DNA from: Paenibacillus beijingensis
Lineage (GTDB): Bacteria; Bacillota; Bacilli; Paenibacillales; Paenibacillaceae
Assembly: GCF_000961095.1 (NCBI RefSeq)
Contig: NZ_CP011058.1
Span: 4,181,501 to 4,245,500, forward strand
Direction of reading: 5' to 3'
Length of the DNA: 64,000 bases
Shown: one piece after another, positions 40,946 through 49,794 of the stretch
Layout: every line of letters starts with the position of its first letter
Position numbering within the stretch: position 1 is the stretch's first letter
Program-made: the position numbers and the translations under genes
The notes under the pieces: model-generated
The model's input: only the letters and a program-made list of their open reading frames with translations
Database searches by the model: none
Told to the model about the DNA's origin: nothing

Positions 40946-42678
40946 TTAAACTTCAAAAAGAATATATATACTTATTGAATTATATCAAACCAAAACTATT
41001 TACCTATTCTCTAGGTTTATTAGGATCTTGTTTTATTACTGCTAGCTTAATTATAATGCAAGCCTTCGCTTGGAAAGATATGTTTAATGCTGCTGTTAAT
41101 TTAAACAACGATTTGTTATACAGAAGTATTATTATTTTTTTTATTCCAGTAGTGTTGCTTGTTTGTATTTCGCCTTTCTTTGTATACTTATATAGCTCTG
41201 CTGTGAAAAAGGTTATGTTTGGAATTAGACGAAGTTTGTTTGATAAAATCTTGAAACTTCCCTCAAAATATCACGATACTCACCATAGTGGTGAGATCTA
41301 CTCTGTAATGACAAATGATATTACACTAATTGAGTCTGCTTATTTGGTTCACATTCGAATAATTTTATATCAATTTATCCTAATTATTGCTTCTCTTTTT
41401 TCAATGTTATTAATTGACTGGAAGATGGCTATTCCTTTATTTTTAGTATGTATATCCTTTGCTTTTGTAACTTCAAAATTCTCAAAGTCATTAGGTTCAA
41501 TTAGTAAAAAAATACAAAACCAAAAAAGTAAAGAGACACAAAATTTAATAGATATTTTAGGAGGAATACATGTAATTAGAATATTTAATCTAAATAAAAC
41601 GATAGGGGGGAAATATAAAACAAAGAATAAGAGACTCACAAGATTAGGTATTTTTTTAGGTCATAAGCAAGGACAATTAGAAGGGATAACTTTTTTAGCT
41701 GGATTTCTTAACCATGGTGGAATCTATGTACTGGGAGCTTTTATGATTATGAATGGATTAACAGAATTAGGGACTCTTACTGCTCTAGTTTCGTTACAAA
41801 TAAATGTTTCTTTTGCCTTTTTACAAATTGGTAGTAACCTTTCACAATTACAGATATCTATCGTTGGTATAAATAGATTGAACGAACTTAAAAAGAAGAC
41901 GGAAGAACAACAGAATTATAATTATTCAAATAACCTCATTAAAAATAATAAAAAATTGATTGGTATTGAATTCAATAAAGTAACATTTAGTTATAAATCA
42001 GATGAAGAAATATTAAAAAACTTGAGCTTTTTTGTGGAAAAAGGAAGTAAAGTGGCTTTTGTTGGATCTAGTGGAAGTGGAAAAAGTACAATTGCTAAGC
42101 TGATAATGGGATTATACCCGATTGAGGGAGGTGAAATTTATGTAGATGGGATACCCGTTAGAGCATTACTTTTAGATGACTTAAGGAGTTTAATAGCTTA
42201 TGTCCCCCAGGAAGTAATTCTATTCGATGGCACAGTAGAAGAAAATATTAGATTTGGTAACTCAAATGCAACTAATGAGGAGGTTATCACTGCTGCAATC
42301 GCTGCTAATGCTCATAATTTCATTTCTGATTTAAAAGATGGGTATCAAACTCATATCGGGGAAACTGGTAGAGGGCTTTCAGGTGGGGAAAAGCAAAGAA
42401 TTGCTATAGCTAGAGCAATTTTAAAAAATGCACCGATTTTAATCTTTGATGAAGCCACCTCATCATTAGATACAAAAACTGAAGAACTTGTTCAAGATGC
42501 CCTAAATAAACTTATCAAAGATCGTACAACCTTAATAATTACACATAGACTTTCTACTATCCAAAATGCAGATAGGATATATGTCATGGATAAAGGGGCT
42601 ATTGTAGAAAATGGGACACATGAAGAATTACTAAGCAAAAATAGTAAGTATAAAAGCCTAGTTCAAACTTTATCATAA
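40942..42678 (+). CDS. ABC exporter half-transporter 2
   Basis: This 578-residue partner of the preceding gene has the same layout: membrane helices in the first 300 residues, Walker A GSSGSGKST near 375, YVPQEV, signature LSGGEKQR near 477, Walker B ILIFDEATSS near 496 and ITHRLS. Its ATGA overlap with the upstream stop implies a one-to-one ratio. Both NBDs keep the Walker B glutamate, unlike heterodimeric exporters with one degenerate site. It probably exports the lipopeptide-like product from the cytoplasm. Confidence 0.92.
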   Translation: MIKLQKEYIYLLNYIKPKLFTYSLGLLGSCFITASLIIMQAFAWKDMFNAAVNLNNDLLYRSIIIFFIPVVLLVCISPFFVYLYSSAVKKVMFGIRRSLFDKILKLPSKYHDTHHSGEIYSVMTNDITLIESAYLVHIRIILYQFILIIASLFSMLLIDWKMAIPLFLVCISFAFVTSKFSKSLGSISKKIQNQKSKETQNLIDILGGIHVIRIFNLNKTIGGKYKTKNKRLTRLGIFLGHKQGQLEGITFLAGFLNHGGIYVLGAFMIMNGLTELGTLTALVSLQINVSFAFLQIGSNLSQLQISIVGINRLNELKKKTEEQQNYNYSNNLIKNNKKLIGIEFNKVTFSYKSDEEILKNLSFFVEKGSKVAFVGSSGSGKSTIAKLIMGLYPIEGGEIYVDGIPVRALLLDDLRSLIAYVPQEVILFDGTVEENIRFGNSNATNEEVITAAIAANAHNFISDLKDGYQTHIGETGRGLSGGEKQRIAIARAILKNAPILIFDEATSSLDTKTEELVQDALNKLIKDRTTLIITHRLSTIQNADRIYVMDKGAIVENGTHEELLSKNSKYKSLVQTLS

Positions 42679-42705
42679 TTAACTAAAATTTTTGGAGGAA
42701 AAATA

Positions 42706-43470
42706 ATGAGAGAGAAAAATAAATTTTTTATGGAAAAAAAACATTTTGATGATGAAGGATTTATTATCATTAGGGGTTTATATGATTCCAATGAAATCGA
42801 AGAGATTAGAGATAGTTTTAAAGGATTTAATGATTTAAAAAAAGATCCTGATATTGAAACTGACATCTTTAGTTCATACCCGAGAATAATGGAAACTCAT
42901 AAAAATAATGAAGTAGCTTTTAAATATATGATTCACCCTAAAGTGAGTACAATTTTGAAGAATTTATTTCAAGAGGATGCACTTGCCTGTCATAGTATGT
43001 TTTATTTGAAACCACCAGGTGCTCTAGGACAAGCGCTACACCAGGATAATTTTTATTTAAAGATGGAACCTGAACCTTGTATTGGGGTATGGGTTGCATT
43101 AGATGATTCAGATGAAGAAAATGGAGCATTAGTTGTAGTGCCAAAATCCCACCGTACTCCAATACAATGTCCTCATAGATCAAACCCTGAGATGTCTTTT
43201 ACAAGAGAAGAAGTTAATATTCCAGAAGGAATGGAAGTAATAACAGTTGAACTGAAATCAGGCGATGCGATTTTTTTTAGTGGCAATATAATTCATGGGT
43301 CTTACCCAAACAGCTCCAAAAAAAGATTTCGTAGGTCATTTATAACCCACTATGCTGCTTCATCTACAAAAAAGGCAGGAAATATATATGCTCATATGTA
43401 TAACATGGAGGGTGAGGAAGTAGTAATAGAAGATAATACATTTGCAGGTCCATGCGGGAATGAATATTAA
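42706..43470 (+). CDS. PhyH-family Fe(II)/2-oxoglutarate dioxygenase
   Basis: This 254-residue protein of the phytanoyl-CoA dioxygenase family has iron ligands in HQDNFYLK near 106-113 (H-x-D) and in IIHGSYPN near 196 (distal His). RRSFITHYAA near 212 provides the Arg that binds 2-oxoglutarate. PhyH enzymes in peptide clusters hydroxylate or halogenate amino-acid or acyl parts. It lies just after the exporter genes, with a strong TTGGAGG ribosome binding site. The substrate is unknown; the acyl starter or an amino-acid side chain would fit. Confidence 0.85.
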   Translation: MREKNKFFMEKKHFDDEGFIIIRGLYDSNEIEEIRDSFKGFNDLKKDPDIETDIFSSYPRIMETHKNNEVAFKYMIHPKVSTILKNLFQEDALACHSMFYLKPPGALGQALHQDNFYLKMEPEPCIGVWVALDDSDEENGALVVVPKSHRTPIQCPHRSNPEMSFTREEVNIPEGMEVITVELKSGDAIFFSGNIIHGSYPNSSKKRFRRSFITHYAASSTKKAGNIYAHMYNMEGEEVVIEDNTFAGPCGNEY

Positions 43471-43488
43471 TAAAATTTTGGAGGTAAT

Positions 43489-44358
43489 ATGTATAAAGTA
43501 CTTATCTTAGGGGGTACACGCTTTGTTGGCAAAAGGTTGGTTGAAAAGCTTTTAGTAGATGATTGCGAAATTACTATTGCTAACAGAGGGATAACTGAAG
43601 ACAACTTTGGAAATTCAGTGAAGCGAATTATTGTAAATCGTTGGGATTACATTTCTATGAATCATGAGCTAGGAAATAACGAATGGGATATTGTATACGA
43701 TTTTATTTGTTTTAACGCATTTGATGCACTTGACTCTTGTAGGGTTTTTAAAGATAAGATTGGGAGATATATACTAATCTCCTCCCAAGCTGTGTATAGC
43801 TATTCTGATGTTGCACTAGCCGAGGCAGATTTTGATCCTTCATCTTATAAAATTAACTGGAGGAATAGATCCGATTACGAATATTCTGAAGGAAAAAAAT
43901 CGGCGGAAGCAGCTTTTAAGCAGATGAGTACTTTTCCTGTAACGTATGTTAGGTTTCCATATATACTTGGTAAAGATGATTATTCACTTAGACTTGACCA
44001 TTATGTCAAATTTATAAGCAATGATATTCCTATTGGAGTTACCAACTTACACTCTAAGTTATCTTTAATTTCTTCAGAGGAAGCATCGCAATTCCTTTAT
44101 TTGTTACTTGATAGATATGATTTAGAGGGACCAATGAATGCTTGTTCTCATGACTATATTACAACTGAACAATTTTTATTTACGATATCAGATGCACTAA
44201 ATAAAGATTTTAAAATTTCAAATATAATTGATGAATACAACAAAGGGCCTTATGACTGCGAGCGATCTTGGTTTATGAATAATTCATTTGCAATTAAGGA
44301 AGGTTTTTTATTTAAAAATATTAATGATTGGTTGACGGAATTAGTTTTAAGAAAATAA
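43489..44358 (+). CDS. Extended short-chain dehydrogenase / NAD-dependent epimerase
   Basis: This 289-residue protein starts with a Rossmann motif (VLILGGTRFVGKRLVEKL). A catalytic Tyr-Lys pair lies in YEYSEGKKSAEA (near 126-133), preceded by YILISSQAVYSY, as in extended SDR epimerases and dehydratases. Such enzymes modify nucleotide sugars or polyketide/peptide ketones. Alongside the DegT aminotransferase and the glycosyltransferase, sugar modification is plausible. TGGAGG lies seven bases before the ATG, and 18 bases separate it from the oxygenase gene. No membrane segment is seen. Confidence 0.8.
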   Translation: MYKVLILGGTRFVGKRLVEKLLVDDCEITIANRGITEDNFGNSVKRIIVNRWDYISMNHELGNNEWDIVYDFICFNAFDALDSCRVFKDKIGRYILISSQAVYSYSDVALAEADFDPSSYKINWRNRSDYEYSEGKKSAEAAFKQMSTFPVTYVRFPYILGKDDYSLRLDHYVKFISNDIPIGVTNLHSKLSLISSEEASQFLYLLLDRYDLEGPMNACSHDYITTEQFLFTISDALNKDFKISNIIDEYNKGPYDCERSWFMNNSFAIKEGFLFKNINDWLTELVLRK

Positions 44359-44820
44359 TTAGACTTATTAAAATATCATTAGAGAGGTAAAGGATATTTT
44401 ATTAACCATTTTAAGTTATTAGAGGGAAAAACTGACAATCGTTGTATACGTATTGGAGGATGACATGGAAAATAAACATTTCGGAAAGTGAAAACAATGA
44501 AAGTTAGTTTGTAAATTGGATTTAGCTATTATTTTTAGAAATTTAGAGAAAGCAGATTATGAATTCATTATGCCCGTACAAGTTGGTATATGAATTGCGA
44601 GCGTTTTTATTCATGAAAAGATCGCCAACCACCTGACCAAGTTGGCCGGGGAAGGCGATCTTCTATTTATCAAGACGATGGATTTACCTACAATAGTAAT
44701 ACGATGTGAGTTTCATGGACTCTGGATCAAAATATAAATCAACATCTTTCTGAGTCAGAGAGGGTAGTTCTGAGGGGGCCAATATCTCGTACAATCATGA
44801 AATATACGATGGTGGAAAAT
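44359..44820. other. Intergenic region with a long hairpin
   Basis: No gene is supported in these 460 bases. AGATCGCC (44619-44626) pairs with GGCGATCT (44654-44661), and CCAAC/GTTGG pair inside it. The same bases can be read as a peptide fragment (IHEKIANHLTKLAGEGDLLF) that looks like part of a decayed gene. A terminator role after the SDR gene is possible, but no T-run follows. Confidence 0.45.
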
Positions 44821-45513
44821 ATGGAAATATATGCCGTTAATATAAAAGGAGTACAACCAAAACATTCGTTAAGTAAGTTAATGCAGTATATACCAAATGA
44901 GAAGATTAATAAACTAAAACAATTTCTTAAATATGAAGACATGTTGAGATCCTTAACTGCAGAATTATTAATTCGTGTATTAATTGTAAAACAAAAATCA
45001 CTGCGAAATACTGAGATTTTCTTTGATACAAATCCTTTTGGAAAGCCTTCTTTAAAAGGTTATTTACTCGAGTTCAATCTATCTCATTCTGGTGACTGGG
45101 TCGTTTGTGCAATTGGTAATTCTCCTGTCGGTATTGATATTGAGGAAATCAAGTCAATAGATATCGAATTAGCTAAGTACATATTTTCGAATCAAGAATA
45201 TAGTCATTTTATTGAAAAAAAAGAAGACGAACGGCAGTCTTACTTCTTTGAGTTATGGACTTTAAAAGAAAGTTATATTAAAGCAGTCGGATCGGGGTTA
45301 TCATTCCCCCTACATTTATTTTCTTTTACTAAGTCAGGTAATAAAATTATATTTCAGAGCAACTATACTAGTAGAGAAGTCTATTTTAGACAATTTCATA
45401 TAGATCTCAATTACAAATTAGCAGTGTGCAATACTCGTAATCTTTTCCCAGAGTATATTCATATTTGGAGTTTTGATCAATTGTATATTAATTCCTTGTG
45501 GCTGTTAAGTTGA
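44821..45513 (+). CDS. Sfp-type 4'-phosphopantetheinyl transferase
   Basis: This enzyme attaches the phosphopantetheine arm from CoA to carrier-domain serines and so activates both NRPS proteins. It has 230 residues from ATG 44821 (MEIYAVNIKG fits the usual Sfp start); an in-frame ATG 24 bases earlier is possible. The three family motifs are present: FNLSHSGDWVVCAIG near 88, PVGIDIEEI near 106-114 (Mg-binding Asp and Glu) and FELWTLKESYIKAVG near 146-160. The upstream region is longer than elsewhere in the cluster, so it may have its own promoter. Confidence 0.93.
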   Translation: MEIYAVNIKGVQPKHSLSKLMQYIPNEKINKLKQFLKYEDMLRSLTAELLIRVLIVKQKSLRNTEIFFDTNPFGKPSLKGYLLEFNLSHSGDWVVCAIGNSPVGIDIEEIKSIDIELAKYIFSNQEYSHFIEKKEDERQSYFFELWTLKESYIKAVGSGLSFPLHLFSFTKSGNKIIFQSNYTSREVYFRQFHIDLNYKLAVCNTRNLFPEYIHIWSFDQLYINSLWLLS

Positions 45514-46252
45514 CTATCGTTTAAAGACTATAAATCGTGAAGTCTTAAGGTGAGAGTGTACCAAACAAGCTACGTGAATGAAAAGAGGTCATCGTGAATA
45601 TATTGCAGACAACTTCAGGAATGCAGGCAGTTGGGAACAAAACTCGTACAGAAGAAGAATCTCCAATCGATTCTGCGTGAACAGCCGCTCACTCGCCGTC
45701 AGGCAGACGATCAGCAAGGGGAGATCGCATGGGAGTTGTTGTTCAATGTCGCCGCACAGCGCCCACCAGCAGACGGCAAGATTAGCGACCTTTGGCCTGA
45801 TAGGGTCTTACACGGCGGCAGCGATCAGGGCAAGTCTCGCCTGTACCGCCATGTATGGTTACGTTCTCTAAGGAGATTGCCCATTACCGGTAGATACGGG
45901 CGATGGTGGTGCTTTACCGGCTTGCCTTCAGCCAGCCGAATCAGGAAGACTTCCTGAAGGAGCTAATTCCTGGGTGAGTGACAGAGGTGTGTATGGAGTG
46001 AAGTTGACGAAGAGATATTAGGGATATGAACACAATTGAATTCTTACGCCGAGATCCGATCTGCTTTATTATTTTACATTTCATAAAAAAAGAAGACCTT
46101 AGGGGAGAGAAACATCGTCGCTTTTTGCGGTGATGTTTTTCTTTTGATGAAGAGGCAACAAAATCGAACTCTAGGTGAAAATAGTAGGGTAGCGATACTG
46201 TTCCGGTTGATCTAGAGGGAAGTGAGAGGAACACAGGCGGGCTGATTCGGAA
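45514..46252. other. Degenerate sequence between the peptide cluster and a pseudogene
   Basis: A GC-richer block (about 45590-45960) contains a frame (QSILREQPLTRRQADDQQGE...) that looks like decayed coding sequence, but I cannot name it. No ribosome binding site precedes it and the frames are broken. The rest is low-complexity AT-rich sequence. A small inverted repeat (AACATCG...CGGTGATGTT, about 46107-46136) followed by TTTTC could be a terminator. Confidence 0.4.
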
Positions 46253-46809
46253 CCGTGGCAGCAGCATTTTAGTGATGCACTTAATGTACCGTTCAAGTGG
46301 AAGAAACAAGAAGAATCTTTGTGAATTCCATGTCTGATTTATACCATGAGCAAATTTCAGACGAGTTTATTTTCAAGGTATTTGATGTTATGAACCAAAC
46401 ACCCATGCATACATACCAAATACTTACGAAAAGACCCGAACGAGCTCTGGCAATTTCACAATGAATTCTATGGACAGATAACATTTGGCAAGGAACCAGT
46501 GTAGAAAATAATCGATTAACCACAAGAGTTGATATTCTACGTGAGATACCGGCAAAGGTAAGGTTTTTATATTGTGAACCGCTAATTGGCCCACTGACTG
46601 ATTTAAATCTAACAGGAATTCATTGGGTGATTGTTGGCGGTGAGTCTGGTCCTGGATCCCGAAAAATTGATGAGCAATGGGTTAGGGATATACAAGCACA
46701 ATGCGTAGCTTCCGGGGTAGCATTCTTTTTTAAGCAATGGGGTGGGGTGCAAAAACATCTTACTGGAAGACTTTTAGATGGTAAGGAATGGAATGAGTTT
46801 CCCAAGTAA
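46253..46809 (+). pseudogene. DUF5131 (phage Gp37/Gp68-like) pseudogene
   Basis: The reading frame FVNSMSDLYHE, followed by PMHTYQILTKRPERA and LREIPAKVRFLYCEPLIGPL and then VIVGGESGPGSR, matches the DUF5131/Gp37-Gp68 family. That family normally begins with a radical-SAM-like CxxxCxxC segment. Here that N-terminal part is missing. One base appears lost near 46305 (FKWKK then RRIFVNS in another frame), and a TGA interrupts the protein at 46462. Intact members occur in phages and next to three-Cys-motif partners in defence-type loci. This copy is dead and lies just outside the inner transposon. Confidence 0.7.
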
Positions 46810-47051
46810 CACATTAAATATCTTCCCCTGCAACTACTGGTTGGAGGGTTTGAGAGCAGAGCTGAAAAGTATGTTCTAGTTACAAATTCGCATATTCATA
46901 TCTTTACATACATTCGAAATTAGGGTGACTTTAGAAGTCATCTTTTTTTTCGATGCTACAACCTTGAAACATTTGGCCGGAGGTGGAGGGGTAATAATAC
47001 AACTTACTTCTTGTCTTTTATTGATATATGTTCTTGTCCTCCGACACGACA

Positions 47052-47056
47052 AAAAA
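47052..47056. repeat. Target-site duplication AAAAA of the inner element, left copy
   Basis: Five A lie directly before the TGT terminus (six A are present in total), and exactly five A follow the opposite ACA terminus at 56610-56614. Length and position fit Tn7-type 5-bp duplications, but a homopolymer is weak evidence by itself. Confidence 0.65.
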
Positions 47057-47083
47057 TGTCTAGCGACAGAAACATTGTAACAT
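47057..47083 (+). repeat. Left terminal repeat of the inner element
   Basis: It reads TGTCTAGCGACAG and continues to AACATTGTAACAT. The reverse complement of 56583-56609 differs at only three positions. TGT...ACA ends are the rule for the Tn7 family. Confidence 0.88.
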
Positions 47084-47209
47084 CGTCCCTATTGGAGTGT
47101 TTGGAACCAAATTTTTGTCTGGGGTGTAATATTTCTTAAACTTATTCCCTCACCAAAAATGTGAAGATACCGTAGTTAGCACAACCCAACATAAATTGTA
47201 TTTTTTATT

Positions 47210-47257
47210 ATGTTACCAGGTTTCTGTCGTTTTCCTGCGACACAAAAATGGTAACAT
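47210..47257 (+). repeat. Pair of subterminal TnsB-like sites in the inner left end
   Basis: ATGTTACCAGGTTTCTGTCG(T) at 47210-47230 and GCGACACAAAAATGGTAACA(T) at 47237-47257 are inverted copies of the terminal core. They lie about 80-130 bases before the tnsA start and overlap the likely promoter, so TnsB binding could also repress its own gene. Confidence 0.75.
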
Positions 47258-47339
47258 ATTTATTTTGTTACAAAATTATGGTAAAATTGTGGGAGATGTA
47301 ATACCGCTGAACAGCGGTTCTGAGAGGGGGATTTGTGGT

Positions 47340-47996
47340 ATGTATTCTCCTGTTCCTATAAAACGTAGCACCAAGTTTGGAAATAATTATTGGGAAGTTT
47401 ATGGAAGAAAGGTTAATCGTAATGTCAGATTATTTAGTGATCTTGAATACGATAATTGGATTATGATTGAAGGCGACCCTCAAGTTGCTACATATTGTGA
47501 ACAGCCCTTATTGATTAGCTATCAATTAGATAATCGAGTAGTCAACTCCATATTTGATATGTGGGTTCAATACTTAGACGGTAGAGAAGTTTTTATGGAG
47601 GTTAAATATTCTAAAGAACTATTAATTAACAATAAGGACTCAGAGAGGTCTCTAAGACAAACTAAAGTGCAAAAACTTTGGTGTGAGGAACGAGGATTTA
47701 CATACACCATTCGAACTGAAAAGGATATTCGACAAAATCGAATATTTTTATCAAATATGAAATTAGTCATTTCACAAGTGAAGAATCGTCAAAAACCAAA
47801 TGATTTATACTACTACAAAATCATAAAAGGCTTGCAACGAATAAGGGTAAAGTTATCTGATTTTGAAGATTCATTTTCTTCTATATCAAAGGCAAGAATG
47901 AGAGAAATTATCTGTTGGTTAATTTATGAAGGTAAAATTAATTGTAATGCTGATGAAGTTTTAATAGGTGATGATTTGGAGGTTTGGTTAAAATGA
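47340..47996 (+). CDS. tnsA: TnsA-type transposon endonuclease
   Basis: This 218-residue heteromeric transposase subunit cuts the 5' ends of the element. The nuclease core is visible: NIWE-type N-terminus (NYWEVYGRKVNRNVRLFSDLE), WIMIEGDPQVATYCEQP, then NSIFDMWVQY and VFMEVKYS, giving the expected Asp and E-x-K residues. A C-terminal winged-helix-like segment follows. I chose ATG 47340, nine bases after GAGAGGGGG; the open frame extends to 47196 but runs through the transposon-end repeats. The stop overlaps the tnsB ATG by four bases. It is only distantly like the TnsA part of the outer element's fusion. Confidence 0.85.
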   Translation: MYSPVPIKRSTKFGNNYWEVYGRKVNRNVRLFSDLEYDNWIMIEGDPQVATYCEQPLLISYQLDNRVVNSIFDMWVQYLDGREVFMEVKYSKELLINNKDSERSLRQTKVQKLWCEERGFTYTIRTEKDIRQNRIFLSNMKLVISQVKNRQKPNDLYYYKIIKGLQRIRVKLSDFEDSFSSISKARMREIICWLIYEGKINCNADEVLIGDDLEVWLK

Positions 47997-49714
47997 ACCG
48001 AATTATCGAATCTGTTGAACTCGACCCCTTTTATCTAAACACAGAAAACTGGCCTTCCGTATTTATAGACAACTTCTCCGAAAAACAGAAAGAAATTTTC
48101 CAGAACAGAAAAATGGCGATAGACCTCTATATGCAAAATGAGAGGACTGTAAAAGAAATATGTGAGTTAACGAGAATGAAGCGTCATCATTTGGTGCGGT
48201 TATTAAGAAGGTGTTTGGCTGTAGATGATCATGGAAACATTTGGGGATATCGCGCATTAATTCCTCACAAACAATTAGTAAGATATAATCTAAAAGAATT
48301 TCCTAAAAGAATCAGTGATAAAGACCAGAGGATAGCGGGATCGTTTCAACTTCTACTAAATCGACATCCTAATATTAAGGAACTGATAGACAATTTATAT
48401 TTACGAAGGGGCAAAGACACGGTTCACGAACCGAGAATTAAAGTTAAAAACTTGCATAAACGTTTTCTTGATGAATGTCGTTCATTGGGCATTAAGCCTA
48501 CAGAATACCCATTTAATACTGCTAATCTTGCGAAAAGATCATTAGAACGATATGTAAAAAGGTTAGAACTTAGGCATTTTAGCGAAGGGGTCAAACGTCA
48601 CGGAGAACAAGCTACCTCTTATGCGAAGTCAACAGGAATAGGAGAGCAGAACCATCCTATTATTATTCGTCCTTTTGAACGAGTACAATTCGATGGACAC
48701 CGCATTGATGCAATGATAGCAATTGTGTTTAATACTCCAGAAGGTGATGAACTTGTTGAGGTAATGAGCCGAATATGGATTTTGGCTATAATTGATGTCG
48801 GGACACGAGCAATATTAGGTTATCATTTGTGCTTAAATAAGGAATATTCCTCTTTTGATGTACTATCTTGCATCCGGAACGCGATTGTACCAAAAAAATC
48901 TATTCCACTTACTATTCCGGGTCTACAATACAATGAATCTGGCGGGTTTGTCTCTGAAAAGCTACCTGAAACACAGTGGGCGTTATGGGACGAATTTCTT
49001 TTGGATAATGCCAAAGCAAACCTCTCAACGATTGTTAGGGATCGCTTAACTCAAATCGTGGGATGTAGCATAAATGCAGGACCAGTCAGTACGCCAGTTA
49101 GAAGAAGTTTGATCGAGCGATTTTTTCAAACCTTAGAAGAAAACGGATTTCACCGTTTACCAAGTACAACGGGAAGTAAACCTAATGATCCTAGAAGAAG
49201 ATCACCAGAAGAAAAAGCTGTTCAATACAAAATTAGGCTGGCTGACCTAGAACAATTGACGGAAATATTGATTTCTAATTATAACGGAACACCACATACA
49301 GGAACAAACAATTTGACTCCATTAGAAGTCATGGAACAGAGAATTAACAAGGGGTGGAACAGCCTTAAGCCTCAAATTAATTTCTTCAAGAGTACAACAC
49401 TTTTTGATTGTGATATTATGAATTTTATGTATCAAAGTTGGGCCAGGGAATTTTCTGGTCTTCGTAGGGACGATATATCAGTCTTTTTTAAAATTTTTAA
49501 ACGAATGTTTGCTATAATGATATCAGAATATTATAAAAATATTATGGAAGTTGTCGTTAAAAATTCTCTAGATGAAAATTTTACAATCAAAAAAGTATTA
49601 AACATTAAAGTACCCTTTGAAATAAGTCGAATGCCGTTTTTTGCAATTTACTTCCTTTCGAAGGAATGTGTCATAATGTGGAAAGAACATATACAAACAT
49701 TAGCAAAGGGTTGA
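47993..49714 (+). CDS. tnsB: TnsB-type DDE transposase with an unusual C-terminus
   Basis: This 573-residue integrase-fold transposase joins transposon ends to the target. The catalytic triad is seen: VQFDGHRIDAM (Asp), EFLLDNAKANLS (Asp) and RRSLIERFFQTLEEN (Glu). N-terminal helix-turn-helix segments (VKEICELTRMKRHHLVRLL) would bind the end repeats. After TPLEVMEQRI the usual C-terminal barrel and TnsC-contacting tail are not recognisable; about 110 residues (IFKRMFAIMISEYYKNIMEV...) of unknown type follow. TnsB proteins are commonly near 700 residues, so this is short. ATG 47993 with GGAGG at 47978-47982 is preferred over the TTG at 47984. Confidence 0.85.
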   Translation: MNRIIESVELDPFYLNTENWPSVFIDNFSEKQKEIFQNRKMAIDLYMQNERTVKEICELTRMKRHHLVRLLRRCLAVDDHGNIWGYRALIPHKQLVRYNLKEFPKRISDKDQRIAGSFQLLLNRHPNIKELIDNLYLRRGKDTVHEPRIKVKNLHKRFLDECRSLGIKPTEYPFNTANLAKRSLERYVKRLELRHFSEGVKRHGEQATSYAKSTGIGEQNHPIIIRPFERVQFDGHRIDAMIAIVFNTPEGDELVEVMSRIWILAIIDVGTRAILGYHLCLNKEYSSFDVLSCIRNAIVPKKSIPLTIPGLQYNESGGFVSEKLPETQWALWDEFLLDNAKANLSTIVRDRLTQIVGCSINAGPVSTPVRRSLIERFFQTLEENGFHRLPSTTGSKPNDPRRRSPEEKAVQYKIRLADLEQLTEILISNYNGTPHTGTNNLTPLEVMEQRINKGWNSLKPQINFFKSTTLFDCDIMNFMYQSWAREFSGLRRDDISVFFKIFKRMFAIMISEYYKNIMEVVVKNSLDENFTIKKVLNIKVPFEISRMPFFAIYFLSKECVIMWKEHIQTLAKG

Positions 49715-49794
49715 GATTGTGTTTAAAGAAAAAAGAGGTCAGAATCAGTGATAGATTCTGTAAAAATTATATCTTGGCCTAAGGAGAATTTGTT

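Larger units (their letters stand above)
22348..45513 (+). other. Nonribosomal peptide biosynthetic gene cluster
   Basis: All genes from the glycosyltransferase to the phosphopantetheinyl transferase are on the plus strand, closely spaced and strongly AT-rich. The set covers assembly (two NRPS proteins with an acyl-AMP ligase loading domain), carrier-protein priming (Sfp type), editing (broken type II thioesterase), tailoring (oxygenase, SDR, aminotransferase, glycosyltransferase, putative acyltransferase) and export (two ABC half-transporters). A dedicated regulator or resistance enzyme other than the exporter was not seen. Confidence 0.88.
46810..47339. other. Intergenic region containing the left end of the inner element
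   Basis: There is no gene before the tnsA start at 47340. The first 240 bases are flank of the outer element. From 47057 it holds the terminal and subterminal repeats of the inner element and presumably the tnsA promoter (TTGTTA near 47266, TATGGT near 47278). Open frame upstream of 47340 lacks a ribosome binding site. Confidence 0.55.

Noticed and set aside
44619..44661. Hairpin after the SDR gene as a firm terminator
   Set aside because: The loop is long and no T-run follows; the same bases can be read as a decayed coding fragment.
45578..45957. Open frames of 97 and 108 codons after the phosphopantetheinyl transferase
   Set aside because: They overlap in different frames, have no ribosome binding site and show no recognisable family; treated as degraded sequence.
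47052..47056. AAAAA duplication as sole proof of the inner element
   Set aside because: A homopolymer may match by chance. The call rests on the 27-base inverted repeats and the internal copies; the A-run is only supporting.
47196..47339. N-terminal extension of TnsA (48 codons)
   Set aside because: It runs through the subterminal repeats, has no ribosome binding site and is unlike TnsA. ATG 47340 has GAGAGGGGG at the right distance.
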